64,000 nt of DNA from Shinella sp. SUS2. Its GTDB lineage: Bacteria > Pseudomonadota > Alphaproteobacteria > Rhizobiales > Rhizobiaceae. The stretch is from assembly GCF_001262505.1 (NCBI RefSeq), contig NZ_KQ410730.1, forward strand, positions 124,001-188,000, read 5' to 3'. Shown here piece after piece: positions 17,045 through 27,127 of this stretch. The notes beneath the pieces are model-generated. The model worked only from the letters and a program-made list of their open reading frames with translations. It ran no database searches and had not been told where the DNA came from. Every line of letters starts with the position of its first letter. Within the stretch, counting starts at the first letter, position 1. The position numbers and the translations under genes are program-made.

Positions 17045-18033
17045 CGGTCGTCACCCATTCCGCAAAACCGCGGCGGGCGACCTATGTCCCGTCAGCCGAC
17101 CTGGTGAAGGACGTGCTGGCGGGCCGGGCCATCGCCATCGCCCGGATGATTTCGCGCGCGGAGGAGGGCTATCCCGAAGCCGCCGCGGCGCTCGCGGAAC
17201 TCTACCGGCTTGGCGGCAACGCCCATATCATCGGCATTACCGGCGTTCCGGGGGCGGGCAAGTCGACCCTCGTTTCGGCGCTGATCAAGGCCTATGCCGC
17301 CGAAGGCCACAAGGTCGGCGTCATCGCCGTCGATCCGAGCAGCCCCTATTCCGGCGGGGCGATCCTCGGCGACCGCGTGCGCATGAGCGAGACGGCGGCG
17401 GCCGGCGGCGCCTTCGTGCGCAGCATGGCGACCCGCGGCCATCTCGGCGGGCTGACGCGCGCGACGCTCCAGGCGGTCGACGTGCTGGATGCGGCGGGCT
17501 ACGACCCCGTCATCATCGAGACCGTGGGCGTCGGGCAGGACGAGGTGGAGGTGGTCACGGCCGCGCATACCGTCGTCGTACTCTCCGCCCCGGGCCTCGG
17601 CGACGACATCCAGGCGATCAAGGCCGGCATTCTCGAGATCGCCGACATCCATGCCGTCAGCAAATGCGACAAGCCGGAGGCGGCCGCGACGGTCTCGGCG
17701 CTGCGCGGCATGCTGGCGCTCGGCGGGGACCACCACGATTCCCGTTGGACATCGCCGGTCCTGCCCATCAGCTCGATTTCCGGCGAACGCGTCGGCGAAT
17801 TGAAGGACGCCATCGACGCGCACTGGGCGCATCTCAACGAGAGCGGCGAACGGGCCGAGCGCCAGCGCGCCATGGGCCGCACCCGCATCCTCGGCACGGC
17901 CCGCCATCTCTTTCAGCAGAAATTCCAGCAAGCACCCGAAACGCTCGAACGGCAGATCCGGGCGGTGGCGGAACGGCGGATGGACCCTTCCGTCGTCGCC
18001 CGCGCCCTTCTGGGTTGGGAGGAAACCCCATGA
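17041..18033 (+). CDS. meaB: MeaB/ArgK-family G-protein chaperone for the B12 mutase
   Basis: A 330-residue P-loop GTPase of the MeaB family, which gates cofactor loading and protects B12-dependent mutases. The P-loop is GVPGAGKS (68-75). Further motifs are [30 protein letters not shown] and a base-recognition motif reading Ser207-Lys-Cys-Asp210 where NKxD is usual. It sits between small and large mutase subunit genes with 4-bp overlaps on both sides, so it is the dedicated chaperone of this mutase (MeaH in the 2-hydroxyisobutyrate operon of Aquincola) rather than of the distant methylmalonyl-CoA mutase. Confidence 0.92.
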   Translation: MTVVTHSAKPRRATYVPSADLVKDVLAGRAIAIARMISRAEEGYPEAAAALAELYRLGGNAHIIGITGVPGAGKSTLVSALIKAYAAEGHKVGVIAVDPSSPYSGGAILGDRVRMSETAAAGGAFVRSMATRGHLGGLTRATLQAVDVLDAAGYDPVIIETVGVGQDEVEVVTAAHTVVVLSAPGLGDDIQAIKAGILEIADIHAVSKCDKPEAAATVSALRGMLALGGDHHDSRWTSPVLPISSISGERVGELKDAIDAHWAHLNESGERAERQRAMGRTRILGTARHLFQQKFQQAPETLERQIRAVAERRMDPSVVARALLGWEETP

Positions 18034-19730
18034 ACAACGCCCATCTCTTCTCCGCGCCCGCCATCGACGCCGTCCGCGAAAGCCAGGCGGAATGGGAGGA
18101 GGGCGCCCTTGCCGCCTTCCTGAAGAACCGGCCGGAGGAAAAGGACGTCTACGAGACGGAAAGCGGCATCCCGCTGAAGCGCATCTATACGGCCGCCGAC
18201 GTTGCCGACATTCCGGCCGAGGAGCTCGGTTTTCCCGGCGCCTATCCCTTCACCCGCGGCGTCTATCCGACGATGTATCGCGGCCGCCCCTGGACGATCC
18301 GTCAGGTCGCCGGCTTCGGCAATCCCGAGGCGACGAACCAGCGCTACAAGTACATGATCCAGACCGGCCAGACCGGCCTCTCCACCGACTTCGACCTGCC
18401 GACGCTGCTGGGGCTTGATTCCGACGACCCGATGGCCTTCGGCGAGGTCGGCCGCGTCGGCGTCGCCATCGACACGATGGACGATATCGACCGGCTGTTC
18501 GACGGCATCGACCTAGAAAAGATCTCCGTCTCGCTGACGATCAACCCCTCGGCCTGGGTGGTCTATGCCATGTTCGTCGCGGTGGCGGAGCAGCGCGGCT
18601 GCGACCTGCACAAGCTGACCGGCACGCTGCAGGCCGATCCGCTGAAGGAATATGTCGCCCAGAAGGAGTGGATCTATCCCGTCCGCCCCGCCGTGCGGCT
18701 GCTGCGCGACCTCATCATGTACAGCGCCAAGGCGACGCCGAAGATCAATCCGGTCAGCCTCAGCGGCTACCATCTCTCCGATGTCGGCGGCAATGCACTG
18801 CAGGAGATCGCCTTCACCATGGCTTTCACCATCGCCTATTGCGAGGAGGTGACGAAGGCAGGCATGGATATCGACGATTTCGCGCCGCGCCTGTCGTTCT
18901 TCTTCATCAGCCACCAGGATTTCTTCGAGCAGATCTGCAAGTTCCGCGCCGCGCGGCGCGTCTATGCGAAGATCATGACGGAGCGTTTCAAGGCCCAGAA
19001 GCCGGAATCCATGCGCCTGCGCGTCCATGTGCAGACGGCCGCGATGAGCCTCACCAAGGTCGAGCACCACAACAACCTGATGCGCACCGCCATCCAGGCG
19101 CTTGGCGCGGTGCTCGGCGGCTGCCAGAGCATGCACACCAACGGCCTCGACGAGGCCTTCGCCATCCCCACCGAGGAGGCGATGAAACTTGCCATCCGCA
19201 CCCAGCAGATCATCCGCGAGGAGATCAACGTCACTTCGGTGATCGACCCGCTCGGCGGCTCCTACTTCATCGAGCGGCTGACCAAGGACATGGAGACCGA
19301 GATCTGGAAGATGCTCGACGAGGTGGAAGAGCGTGGCGGCGCGGTTAAACTGGTGGAAGAAGGCTGGTTCCAGCAGAAGCTCGCCGATTCCGCCTATGCC
19401 ACCTTCAAGAAGATCGATTCCGGGGAGAAGATTTCCGTCGGCGTCAACAAGTTCGCCGACGAGGCGAGCAGCACGGCGGATGTCCATATCCACCCCTATG
19501 ACGATCATTGCACGCAGCTTCAGGTCGATCGCCTGAAGATCGTCCGGGCCAACCGGGACGATGCGCGCATCAAGGTCCTGATGCAGGAACTCGTCGAGCA
19601 GGCCCGGTCGGAGGACATGAACCTGCTGCCGAAGACCATCGAACTGGTCAAGGCGAAGGCGACGCTCGGCGAGATCTGCACCGCGCTGCGCGGTGTCTGG
19701 GGCGCCTATTCCGAACCGATGATCGTGTGA
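18030..19730 (+). CDS. Acyl-CoA mutase large subunit, 2-hydroxyisobutyryl-CoA mutase-like
   Basis: A 566-residue substrate-binding subunit of a B12 mutase with a separate B12 subunit. The positions that set substrate choice differ from methylmalonyl-CoA mutase: Gln211 (EYVAQKEW) replaces the carboxylate-binding Arg, and Val93 (RQVAGFG) replaces Tyr. Recalled counterparts are Phe/Gln in isobutyryl-CoA mutase and Ile90/Gln208 in 2-hydroxyisobutyryl-CoA mutase. Asp120 (LSTDFDLPT) aligns with Asp117, the hydroxyl-binding residue of the latter, where methylmalonyl-CoA mutase has Ala. The likeliest reaction is therefore 2-hydroxyisobutyryl-CoA to 3-hydroxybutyryl-CoA or a close relative, but Val at the specificity site leaves the substrate open. 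The ATG overlaps the MeaB stop. Confidence 0.85.
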   Translation: MNNAHLFSAPAIDAVRESQAEWEEGALAAFLKNRPEEKDVYETESGIPLKRIYTAADVADIPAEELGFPGAYPFTRGVYPTMYRGRPWTIRQVAGFGNPEATNQRYKYMIQTGQTGLSTDFDLPTLLGLDSDDPMAFGEVGRVGVAIDTMDDIDRLFDGIDLEKISVSLTINPSAWVVYAMFVAVAEQRGCDLHKLTGTLQADPLKEYVAQKEWIYPVRPAVRLLRDLIMYSAKATPKINPVSLSGYHLSDVGGNALQEIAFTMAFTIAYCEEVTKAGMDIDDFAPRLSFFFISHQDFFEQICKFRAARRVYAKIMTERFKAQKPESMRLRVHVQTAAMSLTKVEHHNNLMRTAIQALGAVLGGCQSMHTNGLDEAFAIPTEEAMKLAIRTQQIIREEINVTSVIDPLGGSYFIERLTKDMETEIWKMLDEVEERGGAVKLVEEGWFQQKLADSAYATFKKIDSGEKISVGVNKFADEASSTADVHIHPYDDHCTQLQVDRLKIVRANRDDARIKVLMQELVEQARSEDMNLLPKTIELVKAKATLGEICTALRGVWGAYSEPMIV

Positions 19731-19739
19731 GGCGGGGCG

Positions 19740-20489
19740 ATGAACGACACTGTCCTCATCACCCTCGAAGGGCCGATCGCCTGGATCACGCTCAACCGGC
19801 CGGAGCGGCTGAACGCCATGAACCGGCCGCTCGTCGACAGGCTGATCGCAGCGCTTTCCGCCGCCGAGGCGAACGACGATATCCGCGCGGTCATCCTCAA
19901 TGGCGCCGGCCGGGCCTTCTGCTCGGGCGACGATCTCAAGGACCTCGATGCACAGACCGCGTCGAAGGCCGAGACCGAGGACTGGGTGGAGGCCATCCAG
20001 GCCGTCACGCTCCATGTCATGCGCTCGCGCAAGATCGTGATCGCTGCCGTGCATGGCTGGTGTGTCGGCGGCGCGCTGGAATGGGCGATCAACTGCGATT
20101 TCCGGCTCTTTGCCGAGAACACCCGCTGGTTCTTCCCCGAAGTCGGCTACGGCCTGTTCGTGACGGGCGGCGTGACCGCGCTCCTGACGAAACAGGTCGG
20201 CCCGCAGGTCACCAAGGAACTGCTCATCCTCGGCGAACGCCACGATGCGCAAAAGGCGCTGGAGACCGGCATCGCCTGGAAGGTCGTGCCCGACGATACG
20301 CTGCTCGACGAAGCCAGGCGCCTCGCTCTTGCGATCGCCGACCGTCCGGCGGGTGCGGTGGCGGATGTCAAGCGCGCCATCAATGACGGCTTTCATTCCT
20401 CCCTCGAAGACGCGATGGCGCAGGAGACGGCGGCCACGGTTCGCGGCTTTCTCTCTCCCGCGGCGCAGGCAAAGGCAAAAGGGTTCTGA
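19740..20489 (+). CDS. Enoyl-CoA hydratase/isomerase-family protein (crotonase fold)
   Basis: A 249-residue crotonase-fold protein acting on acyl-CoA thioesters. Both catalytic glutamates of classical hydratases can be placed: Glu114 (GGALEWAINCD) and Glu134 (WFFPEVGYGL), 20 residues apart as in mammalian crotonase. The oxyanion segments AFCSGDDLKDLD and HGWCVGGALE are present. It follows the mutase by 9 bp and precedes the acyl-CoA synthetase by 2 bp. In context it may interconvert 3-hydroxyacyl-CoA produced by the mutase and the corresponding enoyl-CoA. Confidence 0.88.
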   Translation: MNDTVLITLEGPIAWITLNRPERLNAMNRPLVDRLIAALSAAEANDDIRAVILNGAGRAFCSGDDLKDLDAQTASKAETEDWVEAIQAVTLHVMRSRKIVIAAVHGWCVGGALEWAINCDFRLFAENTRWFFPEVGYGLFVTGGVTALLTKQVGPQVTKELLILGERHDAQKALETGIAWKVVPDDTLLDEARRLALAIADRPAGAVADVKRAINDGFHSSLEDAMAQETAATVRGFLSPAAQAKAKGF

Positions 20490-20491
20490 CC

Positions 20492-22123
20492 GTGTCCATC
20501 CTCCCCGCCTTCTCTTCCCTTTCGGCCATCCCGGGCCTTCACGACGATGCGATCGAAGAGCGTGTCCTGCCGAAGATCCTCGTCGCGCAGGCCGAACGTT
20601 TCGGCTCCCGTCCCTTCATCGATATCTGCGGCCGCACGGCGAGCTTCGAGGAGATGCTGACCCTCACCTGCCGGCTTTCCGGCGGTCTTCGCCGGCTGGG
20701 CGTCGGCCGCGCCGACCGGGTGGCGATGCTGCTGCCGAACTGCCTCGAACTCGTCGCCACCTGGTTCGCCGCCTCCAGCCTCGGCGCAATCGAGGTGCCG
20801 AACAATCCGGGGCTGAAGGGCGACCTGCTCTGCCACAACCTCAACAATTGCGGGGCGGAGGTGCTGGTCGCCGATGCGGGCGTCCTGCCGGAACTCGCCA
20901 TCGTGCAGGACCGGCTGCCGGCGCTCCGCACGCTCATCCTCGTCGGCGCCGATCCCGCGGCAGCGCGCGCGGCGGGGATCCGGATCGACCGCATCCTGCA
21001 TTTCGAGGAATGCCTCGCGCCACCCGCCGGCCTCGACCTTTCGGCCGTGCACTACAGCGATCCGATGGCGATCCTCTATACGTCGGGTACGACGGGCCCG
21101 GCCAAGGGCGCGCTGATGTCGCACCACCATTGTTACGCCTGGGCGGCGGCGATGGCCGCCAATCTGGGCTACAACACGGATGACAGCTACTTTTCCGCCC
21201 TGCCGCTGTTCCACACCGATGCGCAGATGTTCGGCGTCTATCTGCCGCTGATCTACGGCACGCGAACAACGCTCGCCGACGGGTTCAGCGCCTCGCGCTT
21301 CTGGGCGCAGGTGCGCGACAGCGGTGCGACGGCGACGAACCTTCTCGGCGCCATGGCCGTCATCCTCATGCGCGCGCCGCAGGAAGGGCACGACGGCGAC
21401 AACCCCGTGCGGGTCTGCCAGTGCATTCCCATGGTGCCGGACCAGGCGGCGTTCGAGGACCGCTTCGGCATGCGCCTTGTCACGGGCTACGGCCAGACGG
21501 AGACCAGCTTCGTGACGCTCGACACCGTGGACGACACGCGGCCCGGTTCCTGCGGCCGGGCGCATCCCGACTGGGAGGTGGCCGTCGTCGACGACAAGGA
21601 CCGCCCGCTGCCGCCCGGCAGCATCGGCGAGATCGTCTCACGCCCCAAGAAGAGCTGGAGCATGTTTTCCGGCTATTATCGCGCCGAGGCCAAGACGGTC
21701 GAGACGCTGCGCAATCTCTGGTATCATTCCGGTGATGCCGGCGTGATGGACGCGGACGGCTGGCTCTACTTCAAGCACCGGCTGAACGAGGCGATCCGCC
21801 GCCGCGGCGAGAACATCTCCGCCTACGAGGTGGAGATGCTGGCCGAGCAGCATCCCGACATCGTCGAAAGCGCCGCCTTCGGCATCGCTTCCGAATTCAC
21901 CGAGGAGGATATCATGGTGGTGGCCTTCCGCCGTGCCGGCTCGATGCTCGATGCGGCCGGCCTGCTCGAGCATTTCAGGACCAGCGCACCACGCCACATG
22001 GTGCCGCGCTATATCGAGATCACCGATGCCCCGCTGCCCCGCACGCCAACGGAAAAAGTGGCGCGCAGCGTGCTGCGCCAGCGCGGTCTCGGGCCGGCGA
22101 CCTTCGACCGCGGCGCGCGCTAG
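20492..22123 (+). CDS. Acyl-CoA synthetase (AMP-forming), likely activating the mutase substrate
   Basis: A 543-residue adenylate-forming ligase. ATP-binding motif YTSGTTGPAKG (about 196-206), GYGQTETSF, the hinge region WYHSGDAGVMDADGWLYF with RLNEAIRRRGENISAYEVE, and catalytic Lys522 in PTEKVARS are visible. It converts a carboxylic acid to its CoA ester with ATP. GTG is the only reasonable start and lies 2 bp after the hydratase stop. In Aquincola the comparable ligase (Hcl) activates 2-hydroxyisobutyrate for the mutase; the same role is inferred here. Last gene of the operon. Confidence 0.9.
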   Translation: MSILPAFSSLSAIPGLHDDAIEERVLPKILVAQAERFGSRPFIDICGRTASFEEMLTLTCRLSGGLRRLGVGRADRVAMLLPNCLELVATWFAASSLGAIEVPNNPGLKGDLLCHNLNNCGAEVLVADAGVLPELAIVQDRLPALRTLILVGADPAAARAAGIRIDRILHFEECLAPPAGLDLSAVHYSDPMAILYTSGTTGPAKGALMSHHHCYAWAAAMAANLGYNTDDSYFSALPLFHTDAQMFGVYLPLIYGTRTTLADGFSASRFWAQVRDSGATATNLLGAMAVILMRAPQEGHDGDNPVRVCQCIPMVPDQAAFEDRFGMRLVTGYGQTETSFVTLDTVDDTRPGSCGRAHPDWEVAVVDDKDRPLPPGSIGEIVSRPKKSWSMFSGYYRAEAKTVETLRNLWYHSGDAGVMDADGWLYFKHRLNEAIRRRGENISAYEVEMLAEQHPDIVESAAFGIASEFTEEDIMVVAFRRAGSMLDAAGLLEHFRTSAPRHMVPRYIEITDAPLPRTPTEKVARSVLRQRGLGPATFDRGAR

Positions 22124-22166
22124 GCGGCATGAACGGGGCCGGTCACGGATAGAGGGAGATTTCACA

Positions 22167-22223
22167 CATTCGCTTGAAGAATGCGGGGAACAAATTGCAG
22201 TCGATTGCGTTCCGGCGTACACT
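22167..22223 (+). promoter_or_regulatory. Putative control region of the prkA operon
   Basis: The 148-bp gap before prkA holds an inverted repeat CATTC-N7-GAATG (22167-22183) and, downstream, a weak sigma-70-like pair TTGCAG (22195-22200), 17 bp, TACACT (22218-22223). The hexamers match poorly, so the call is tentative; alternative sigma factors commonly drive this operon. Confidence 0.25.
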
Positions 22224-22271
22224 ATACGCGGGAGATTCGACACTCCCGGCTAACGACCGCGGGAGGGTTCC

Positions 22272-24221
22272 ATGGGAACCACTGGCAGCGACGTTTTCGA
22301 CCTGTTTTCAAAGGTATACGCGAGTACAGCACAAGAAGAATTGAGCCTTCAGGAATACCTGTTGGCCTGCCGCGACGACAAGAGCCTCTACGCCACAGCG
22401 CCGGAGCGCATGGTGGCGGCGATCGGCGCGCCGACCCTCGTCGATACCAGTGCGGACGAGCGTTTCGGCCGGGTTTTTGCCAACCGTACCATCAAGATAT
22501 ACCCCGCCTTTGCCGATTTCTTCGGCATGGAAGACACGATCGAACGCATCGTCGGCTATTTCCGCTATGCCGCCCAGGGACTGGAGGAGCGCAAGCAGAT
22601 CCTCTACCTTCTGGGGCCGGTCGGGGGCGGCAAGTCCTCGCTCGCCGAGCGCCTCAAGAAGCTGATGGAAGAGCAGCCGATCTATACGCTCGCCATCGAC
22701 GGCAAGATCAGCCCGGTCTTCGAATCGCCGCTCGGCCTGTTTTCCCGCGAGCGGATGGGCGAACTGCTGGAAGACAAATACGGCATCGCCCAGCGCCGGC
22801 TTACCGGCCTCATCTCGCCCTGGGCGACCAAGCGGCTGGACGAGATCGGCGGCGACATCTCCAGGTTCAGCGTCGTCAAGCTGATGCCCTCGCGGCTGCG
22901 GCAGATCGCCATCGCCAAGACGGAGCCGGGCGACGAGACCAACCAGGACGTGTCCGCGCTCGTCGGCAAGGTGGATATCCGGCAGCTCGAGAATTTCAGC
23001 CAGGCCGATCCCGACGCCTATTCCTACAGCGGCGGCCTCAACCGCACGACACAGGGGCTGCTCGAATTCGTCGAGATGTTCAAGGCGCCGATCAAGGTGC
23101 TGCATCCGCTTTTGACCGCAACACAGGAGGGCAGCTACAACGGCACGGAGAATTTCGGCGCCTTCCCCTATCAGGGCATCGTGCTCGCCCATTCCAACGA
23201 GTCCGAATGGCTGCAGTTCAAGCACAACAAGAACAACGAGGCCTTCCTCGACCGCATCCTCGTCGTGAAAGTACCCTATTGCCTGCGCGTTACCGAGGAG
23301 CGGCTGATCTACGAAAAACTGCTGCGCGAGAGCGAGCTGGCCGACAGCCCCTGTGCGCCGGAAGTGCTGGAAAACCTCAGCCGATTCACCGTCGCCACGC
23401 GCCTTTCCCCGCACGAGAACTCGCCGACCTACACGAAGATGCGGGTCTATGACGGCGAGAACCTGAAGGACACCGACCCCAAGGCGAAATCGCTGCAGGA
23501 ATACCGCGATGCCGCCGGCATCGACGAGGGCATGACGGGCATCAGCACGCGTTTCGCCTTCAAGGTGCTGTCGGAAACCTTCAACTACGACACCAAGGAG
23601 GTGGCGGCCGATTCCGTGCACCTCATGTACATCCTCGAACAGGCGATCCGGCGCGAGCAGTTTCCCAAGGAGGTCGAGGCAAACTATCTCGACTTCATCC
23701 GCTCCGAGCTTGCCGCCCGCTATGCCGAGTTCATCGGCCACGAGATCCAGAAGGCCTATCTGGAATCCTACAGCGAATACGGCCAGAACCTCTTCGACCG
23801 CTACATCGCCTATGCCGATGCCTGGCTGGAAGACCAGGACTTCAAGGATCCCGACACGGGCCAGATCCTCAACCGCGAGATCCTCGACAGCGAGCTGTCG
23901 CAGATCGAAAAGCCGGCCGGCATCGCCAATCCCAAGGACTTCCGCAACGAGGTGGTGAAGTTCACCTTGCGCGCCCGCGCCCGCAACAACGGGCGCAACC
24001 CTGCCTGGACGAGCTACGAGAAACTGCGGGAAGTCATCGAGAAGCGCATGTTCGGACAGGTCGAGGATCTCCTGCCCGTCATCAGCTTCGGCTCGAAGAA
24101 GGACAGCACGACCGAGAAGCAGCACGCCGAATTCGTCCAGCGCATGACGGCGCGCGGTTATACGAGCCGCCAGGTCCGCCGGCTCGTCGACTGGTACATG
24201 CGCGTGAACAAGGCCGGCTGA
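22272..24221 (+). CDS. prkA: PrkA-type AAA+ serine protein kinase
   Basis: A 649-residue PrkA protein: an N-terminal AAA+ ATPase module with Walker A GPVGGGKS (115-122), and a C-terminal kinase-like domain (about 400-649). PrkA proteins act in stationary-phase, nutrient-stress or sporulation regulation, and later work describes ATP-dependent protease activity for the Bacillus protein. The length fits proteobacterial members. GGGAGG stands upstream of the ATG. First gene of the conserved trio prkA-yeaH-spoVR, 25 bp before the next gene. Confidence 0.95.
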   Translation: MGTTGSDVFDLFSKVYASTAQEELSLQEYLLACRDDKSLYATAPERMVAAIGAPTLVDTSADERFGRVFANRTIKIYPAFADFFGMEDTIERIVGYFRYAAQGLEERKQILYLLGPVGGGKSSLAERLKKLMEEQPIYTLAIDGKISPVFESPLGLFSRERMGELLEDKYGIAQRRLTGLISPWATKRLDEIGGDISRFSVVKLMPSRLRQIAIAKTEPGDETNQDVSALVGKVDIRQLENFSQADPDAYSYSGGLNRTTQGLLEFVEMFKAPIKVLHPLLTATQEGSYNGTENFGAFPYQGIVLAHSNESEWLQFKHNKNNEAFLDRILVVKVPYCLRVTEERLIYEKLLRESELADSPCAPEVLENLSRFTVATRLSPHENSPTYTKMRVYDGENLKDTDPKAKSLQEYRDAAGIDEGMTGISTRFAFKVLSETFNYDTKEVAADSVHLMYILEQAIRREQFPKEVEANYLDFIRSELAARYAEFIGHEIQKAYLESYSEYGQNLFDRYIAYADAWLEDQDFKDPDTGQILNREILDSELSQIEKPAGIANPKDFRNEVVKFTLRARARNNGRNPAWTSYEKLREVIEKRMFGQVEDLLPVISFGSKKDSTTEKQHAEFVQRMTARGYTSRQVRRLVDWYMRVNKAG

Positions 24222-24246
24222 CCATGCCGAAGCGGGGGATTGGCGT

Positions 24247-25569
24247 ATGCCTCATTTCATCGACCGCCGGCTCAATCCCAAGGACCGGAGCCTCGGCAAT
24301 CGGCAGCGTTTCCTCAAGCGCGTGCATGACGAACTGAAGCGCACGATCCGCGACCAGGTGAAGTCCGACAAGATCGCCGACGTGGACGCGGCCCATGGCG
24401 TGCCGATCCCACGGCGCGGCGCGGACGAGCCGAGCTTCCGCCACTCCGGCGTCAGCGGTGAACGCCATCATGTGCTGCCCGGCAACCAGACCTTCTCGCC
24501 GGGTGACAAGATCCGCAAGCCCGAGGCGGGCGCCGGCGGCGGGGGCAACGGACGCGGCCCGGGGCGCGGCGAGGCGGCGGACGACTTCCTCTTCATCCTG
24601 TCCCGCGAAGAGGTGCTGGACCTCTTCTTCGAAGATCTGGAGCTTCCGGACCTCGTGAAGCTCAACCTCCGGGAAACCGTCACCTACAAGCCGCACCGCG
24701 CCGGGCTGACGACGTCAGGCACGCCCACCAACATCAATGTCGGGCGCACCATGCGCAACAGCTTCGGGCGCCGCATGGCGCTGCGCCGCCCGAGCGAACG
24801 GGAATGCCGGGTGCTTGCCGACGAGATCGCCGAACTGGAAGCAGAGGAGCGGTTGTCGCTGCCGCAGCGCAACCGGCTCACGCAGCTGCGCCAGGAGCTG
24901 GAGGTGCTGGAACGCCGGCGTCGACGCATCGCCTATGTCGACCCGGTCGACGTGCGGTTCAATCGCTACGAGCGCAAACCGCAGCCCAATGCGAGCGCGG
25001 TGATGTTCTGCCTGATGGATGTCTCCGCCTCGATGGGCGAACGCGAGAAGGATCTGGCAAAACGCTTCTTCGTTCTGCTGCATCTCTTCCTCAAGCGCCG
25101 CTACGAGCGGATCGACATCGTCTTCATCCGCCACACGGACGAGGCACACGAGGTGGACGAGGAGACCTTCTTCTTCAGCAAGCAGAGCGGGGGAACGGTC
25201 GTCTCCACCGCGCTGGAGGAGATGCAGCGCATCATCATGGACCGCTATCCTTCCAACATCTGGAACATCTACGCCGCACAGGCCTCGGACGGCGACAATG
25301 CCAATGGCGATTCCGAGCGTTGCGCCTCGCTGCTGCGCGACGAGCTGATGCGGCTTTGCCAGTATTATGCCTATGTCGAGATCATCGACGAGCGCGAAAG
25401 CGAGATCTTCGGCACCACCGACAACGGCACGTCGCTGTGGCGCGCCTATCGCACCGTCGACGGAGCGGTACCGAACTTCCAGATGACGCGCATTTCCCGG
25501 CCCGCCGACATCTACCCCGTCTTCCGCAAGCTCTTCGCCCGGCACCAACCCCGCGCCGCGCGCGTCTGA
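24247..25569 (+). CDS. yeaH: YeaH/YhbH-family protein (DUF444) with VWA-like domain
   Basis: A 440-residue cytoplasmic protein of the YeaH/YhbH family. The N-terminal half is basic and glycine-rich near residues 95-108. The C-terminal half looks like a von Willebrand factor A domain with a MIDAS-type motif Asp258-Val-Ser260-Ala-Ser262 (CLMDVSASMGER). It is encoded between prkA and spoVR in many proteobacteria and is thought to work with the PrkA kinase in stress responses; the biochemical role is unsettled. The gaps to its neighbours are 25 and 13 bp. Confidence 0.9.
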   Translation: MPHFIDRRLNPKDRSLGNRQRFLKRVHDELKRTIRDQVKSDKIADVDAAHGVPIPRRGADEPSFRHSGVSGERHHVLPGNQTFSPGDKIRKPEAGAGGGGNGRGPGRGEAADDFLFILSREEVLDLFFEDLELPDLVKLNLRETVTYKPHRAGLTTSGTPTNINVGRTMRNSFGRRMALRRPSERECRVLADEIAELEAEERLSLPQRNRLTQLRQELEVLERRRRRIAYVDPVDVRFNRYERKPQPNASAVMFCLMDVSASMGEREKDLAKRFFVLLHLFLKRRYERIDIVFIRHTDEAHEVDEETFFFSKQSGGTVVSTALEEMQRIIMDRYPSNIWNIYAAQASDGDNANGDSERCASLLRDELMRLCQYYAYVEIIDERESEIFGTTDNGTSLWRAYRTVDGAVPNFQMTRISRPADIYPVFRKLFARHQPRAARV

Positions 25570-25582
25570 GGGGAGCATAGGG

Positions 25583-27124
25583 ATGGCGAAGCGACCGGCC
25601 TCTTCCCTGCTGTTCAACGGTTCCGAATGGAACTTCGCGACCCTGTCGCGGGCCTATGACGCGATCGAGACGATCGCCCTCGGCGAAATGGGGCTCGACG
25701 TCTACCCGAACCAGATCGAGGTCATCTCCTCCGAGCAGATGCTGGACGCCTATTCCTCGGTCGGCATGCCGCTGATGTATCAGCACTGGTCCTTCGGCAA
25801 GCGCTTCGTCTTCGAAAGCCATCTCTACCGCAAGGGCTACCGCGGGCTCGCCTATGAACTCGTCATCAATTCCAATCCCTGCATCACCTATCTCATGGAA
25901 GAGAACACCATGCCGATGCAGGCGCTCGTCACCGCCCATGCCTCCTTCGGCCACAACCATTTCTTCAAGAACAACTACCTGTTCCGCCAGTGGACGGATG
26001 CGAGCGCCATCCTCGGCTACATGGATTTCGCCAAGAAATACGTCGCCAGATGCGAGGAGCGGCACGGCACGGCGGCAGTGGAGGAGATTCTCGACGCGGC
26101 GCATGCCCTGATGGACCAGGGCGTCTTCCACTATCGCCGCCCGCCGCGGCTATCCTCGGAGAAGGTGACCGAGCGGGCGCGTGAGCGGCTGGAATACGAG
26201 GAACAGACCTACAGCGACCTCTGGCGCACCCTGCCCACCACCAACGGCCATGCCGGCATCGAGGCGGCCGAGCAGGAGGCGCTGGAGCGCAAGCAGGCGC
26301 TGAACCTGCCGGAAGAGAACCTGCTCTACTTCCTGGAAAAACACAGCCTGATCCTCGAACCCTGGCAGCGTGAGATCCTGCGCATCGTGCGTGTCATCGC
26401 CCAGTATTTCTATCCGCAGGGCCAGACCAAGGTGATGAACGAGGGCTGCGCCACCTTCGTGCACTATTTCATCATCAACCGGCTGTTCGACCAGGGCAGG
26501 ATGAGCGAGGGCGCGATGCTGGAGCTGCTGGCGAGCCACGCCAATGTGGTGTTCCAGCCGGATTTCGACGATCCGCGCTTTTCGGGTCTCAATCCCTATG
26601 CACTCGGTTTTGCGATGATGCAGGACATCGAACGCATCTGCACCCGGCCGACCGATGAGGACCGGGACTGGTTTCCCACCATCGCCGGCAATGGCGACTG
26701 GCGGGCGACATTGCTCGACGCCTGGGAAAACCACCGCGACGAATCCTTCATCCTGCAATATCTCAGCCCGACGCTGATGCGCCACTTCCGCCTGTTCCAC
26801 CTCACCGACCGTGCCGACGAACGGTTCTGCGAGGTCGCCTCCATCCACGACGAGCGGGGCTACTCCGCTGTGCGCGCCGCACTCGCCCGCAACTACGATC
26901 CCGGCGTCAACCGGCCGGACATCCAGGTGGTCGATGTCGACCTCCTGGGCGACCGGCAGCTTCGGCTGCGCCACCGCGTGAAGAGCGGCATCCTGCTTAA
27001 CGAGACCGACCGTGACGCGACCCTCGCCCATGTGCGCCGGCTGTGGGGCTACAATGTCAGCCTGTCCGGTGTGGATGCGCAGACGGGGGCCTCCCTCTAC
27101 CAGTGCTCGGCGACGGGAGACTAG
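25583..27124 (+). CDS. spoVR: SpoVR-family protein
   Basis: A 513-residue SpoVR/YcgB homologue. Recognisable blocks are YPNQIEVISSEQMLDAYSS, GLAYELVINSNPCITYLMEE, HASFGHNHFFKNNYLF and EGCATFVHYFIINRLFDQG, whose His/Glu residues suggest a metal or nucleotide site. In Bacillus SpoVR acts in spore cortex formation; in Gram-negative bacteria the family goes with PrkA and YeaH in a stress module of unknown mechanism. Third gene of the trio, with GGGGAG before the start. Confidence 0.92.
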   Translation: MAKRPASSLLFNGSEWNFATLSRAYDAIETIALGEMGLDVYPNQIEVISSEQMLDAYSSVGMPLMYQHWSFGKRFVFESHLYRKGYRGLAYELVINSNPCITYLMEENTMPMQALVTAHASFGHNHFFKNNYLFRQWTDASAILGYMDFAKKYVARCEERHGTAAVEEILDAAHALMDQGVFHYRRPPRLSSEKVTERARERLEYEEQTYSDLWRTLPTTNGHAGIEAAEQEALERKQALNLPEENLLYFLEKHSLILEPWQREILRIVRVIAQYFYPQGQTKVMNEGCATFVHYFIINRLFDQGRMSEGAMLELLASHANVVFQPDFDDPRFSGLNPYALGFAMMQDIERICTRPTDEDRDWFPTIAGNGDWRATLLDAWENHRDESFILQYLSPTLMRHFRLFHLTDRADERFCEVASIHDERGYSAVRAALARNYDPGVNRPDIQVVDVDLLGDRQLRLRHRVKSGILLNETDRDATLAHVRRLWGYNVSLSGVDAQTGASLYQCSATGD

Positions 27125-27127
27125 CAG

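Noticed and set aside
18030..19730. Annotation as a second methylmalonyl-CoA mutase
   Set aside because: The carboxylate-binding Arg is replaced by Gln211 and the Tyr by Val93, and the B12 domain is a separate subunit.
18513..20396. Long minus-strand frame opposite the mutase and hydratase
   Set aside because: Spans two well-supported plus-strand genes and shows no protein family features.
22173..22200. CTTGAA before prkA as a heat-shock (RpoH) -35
   Set aside because: No matching -10 (CCCCAT-like) lies at the required distance.
22308..24125. 605-codon minus-strand open frame opposite prkA
   Set aside because: Shadow of prkA; no recognisable domain, no ribosome site, and prkA itself is unmistakable.
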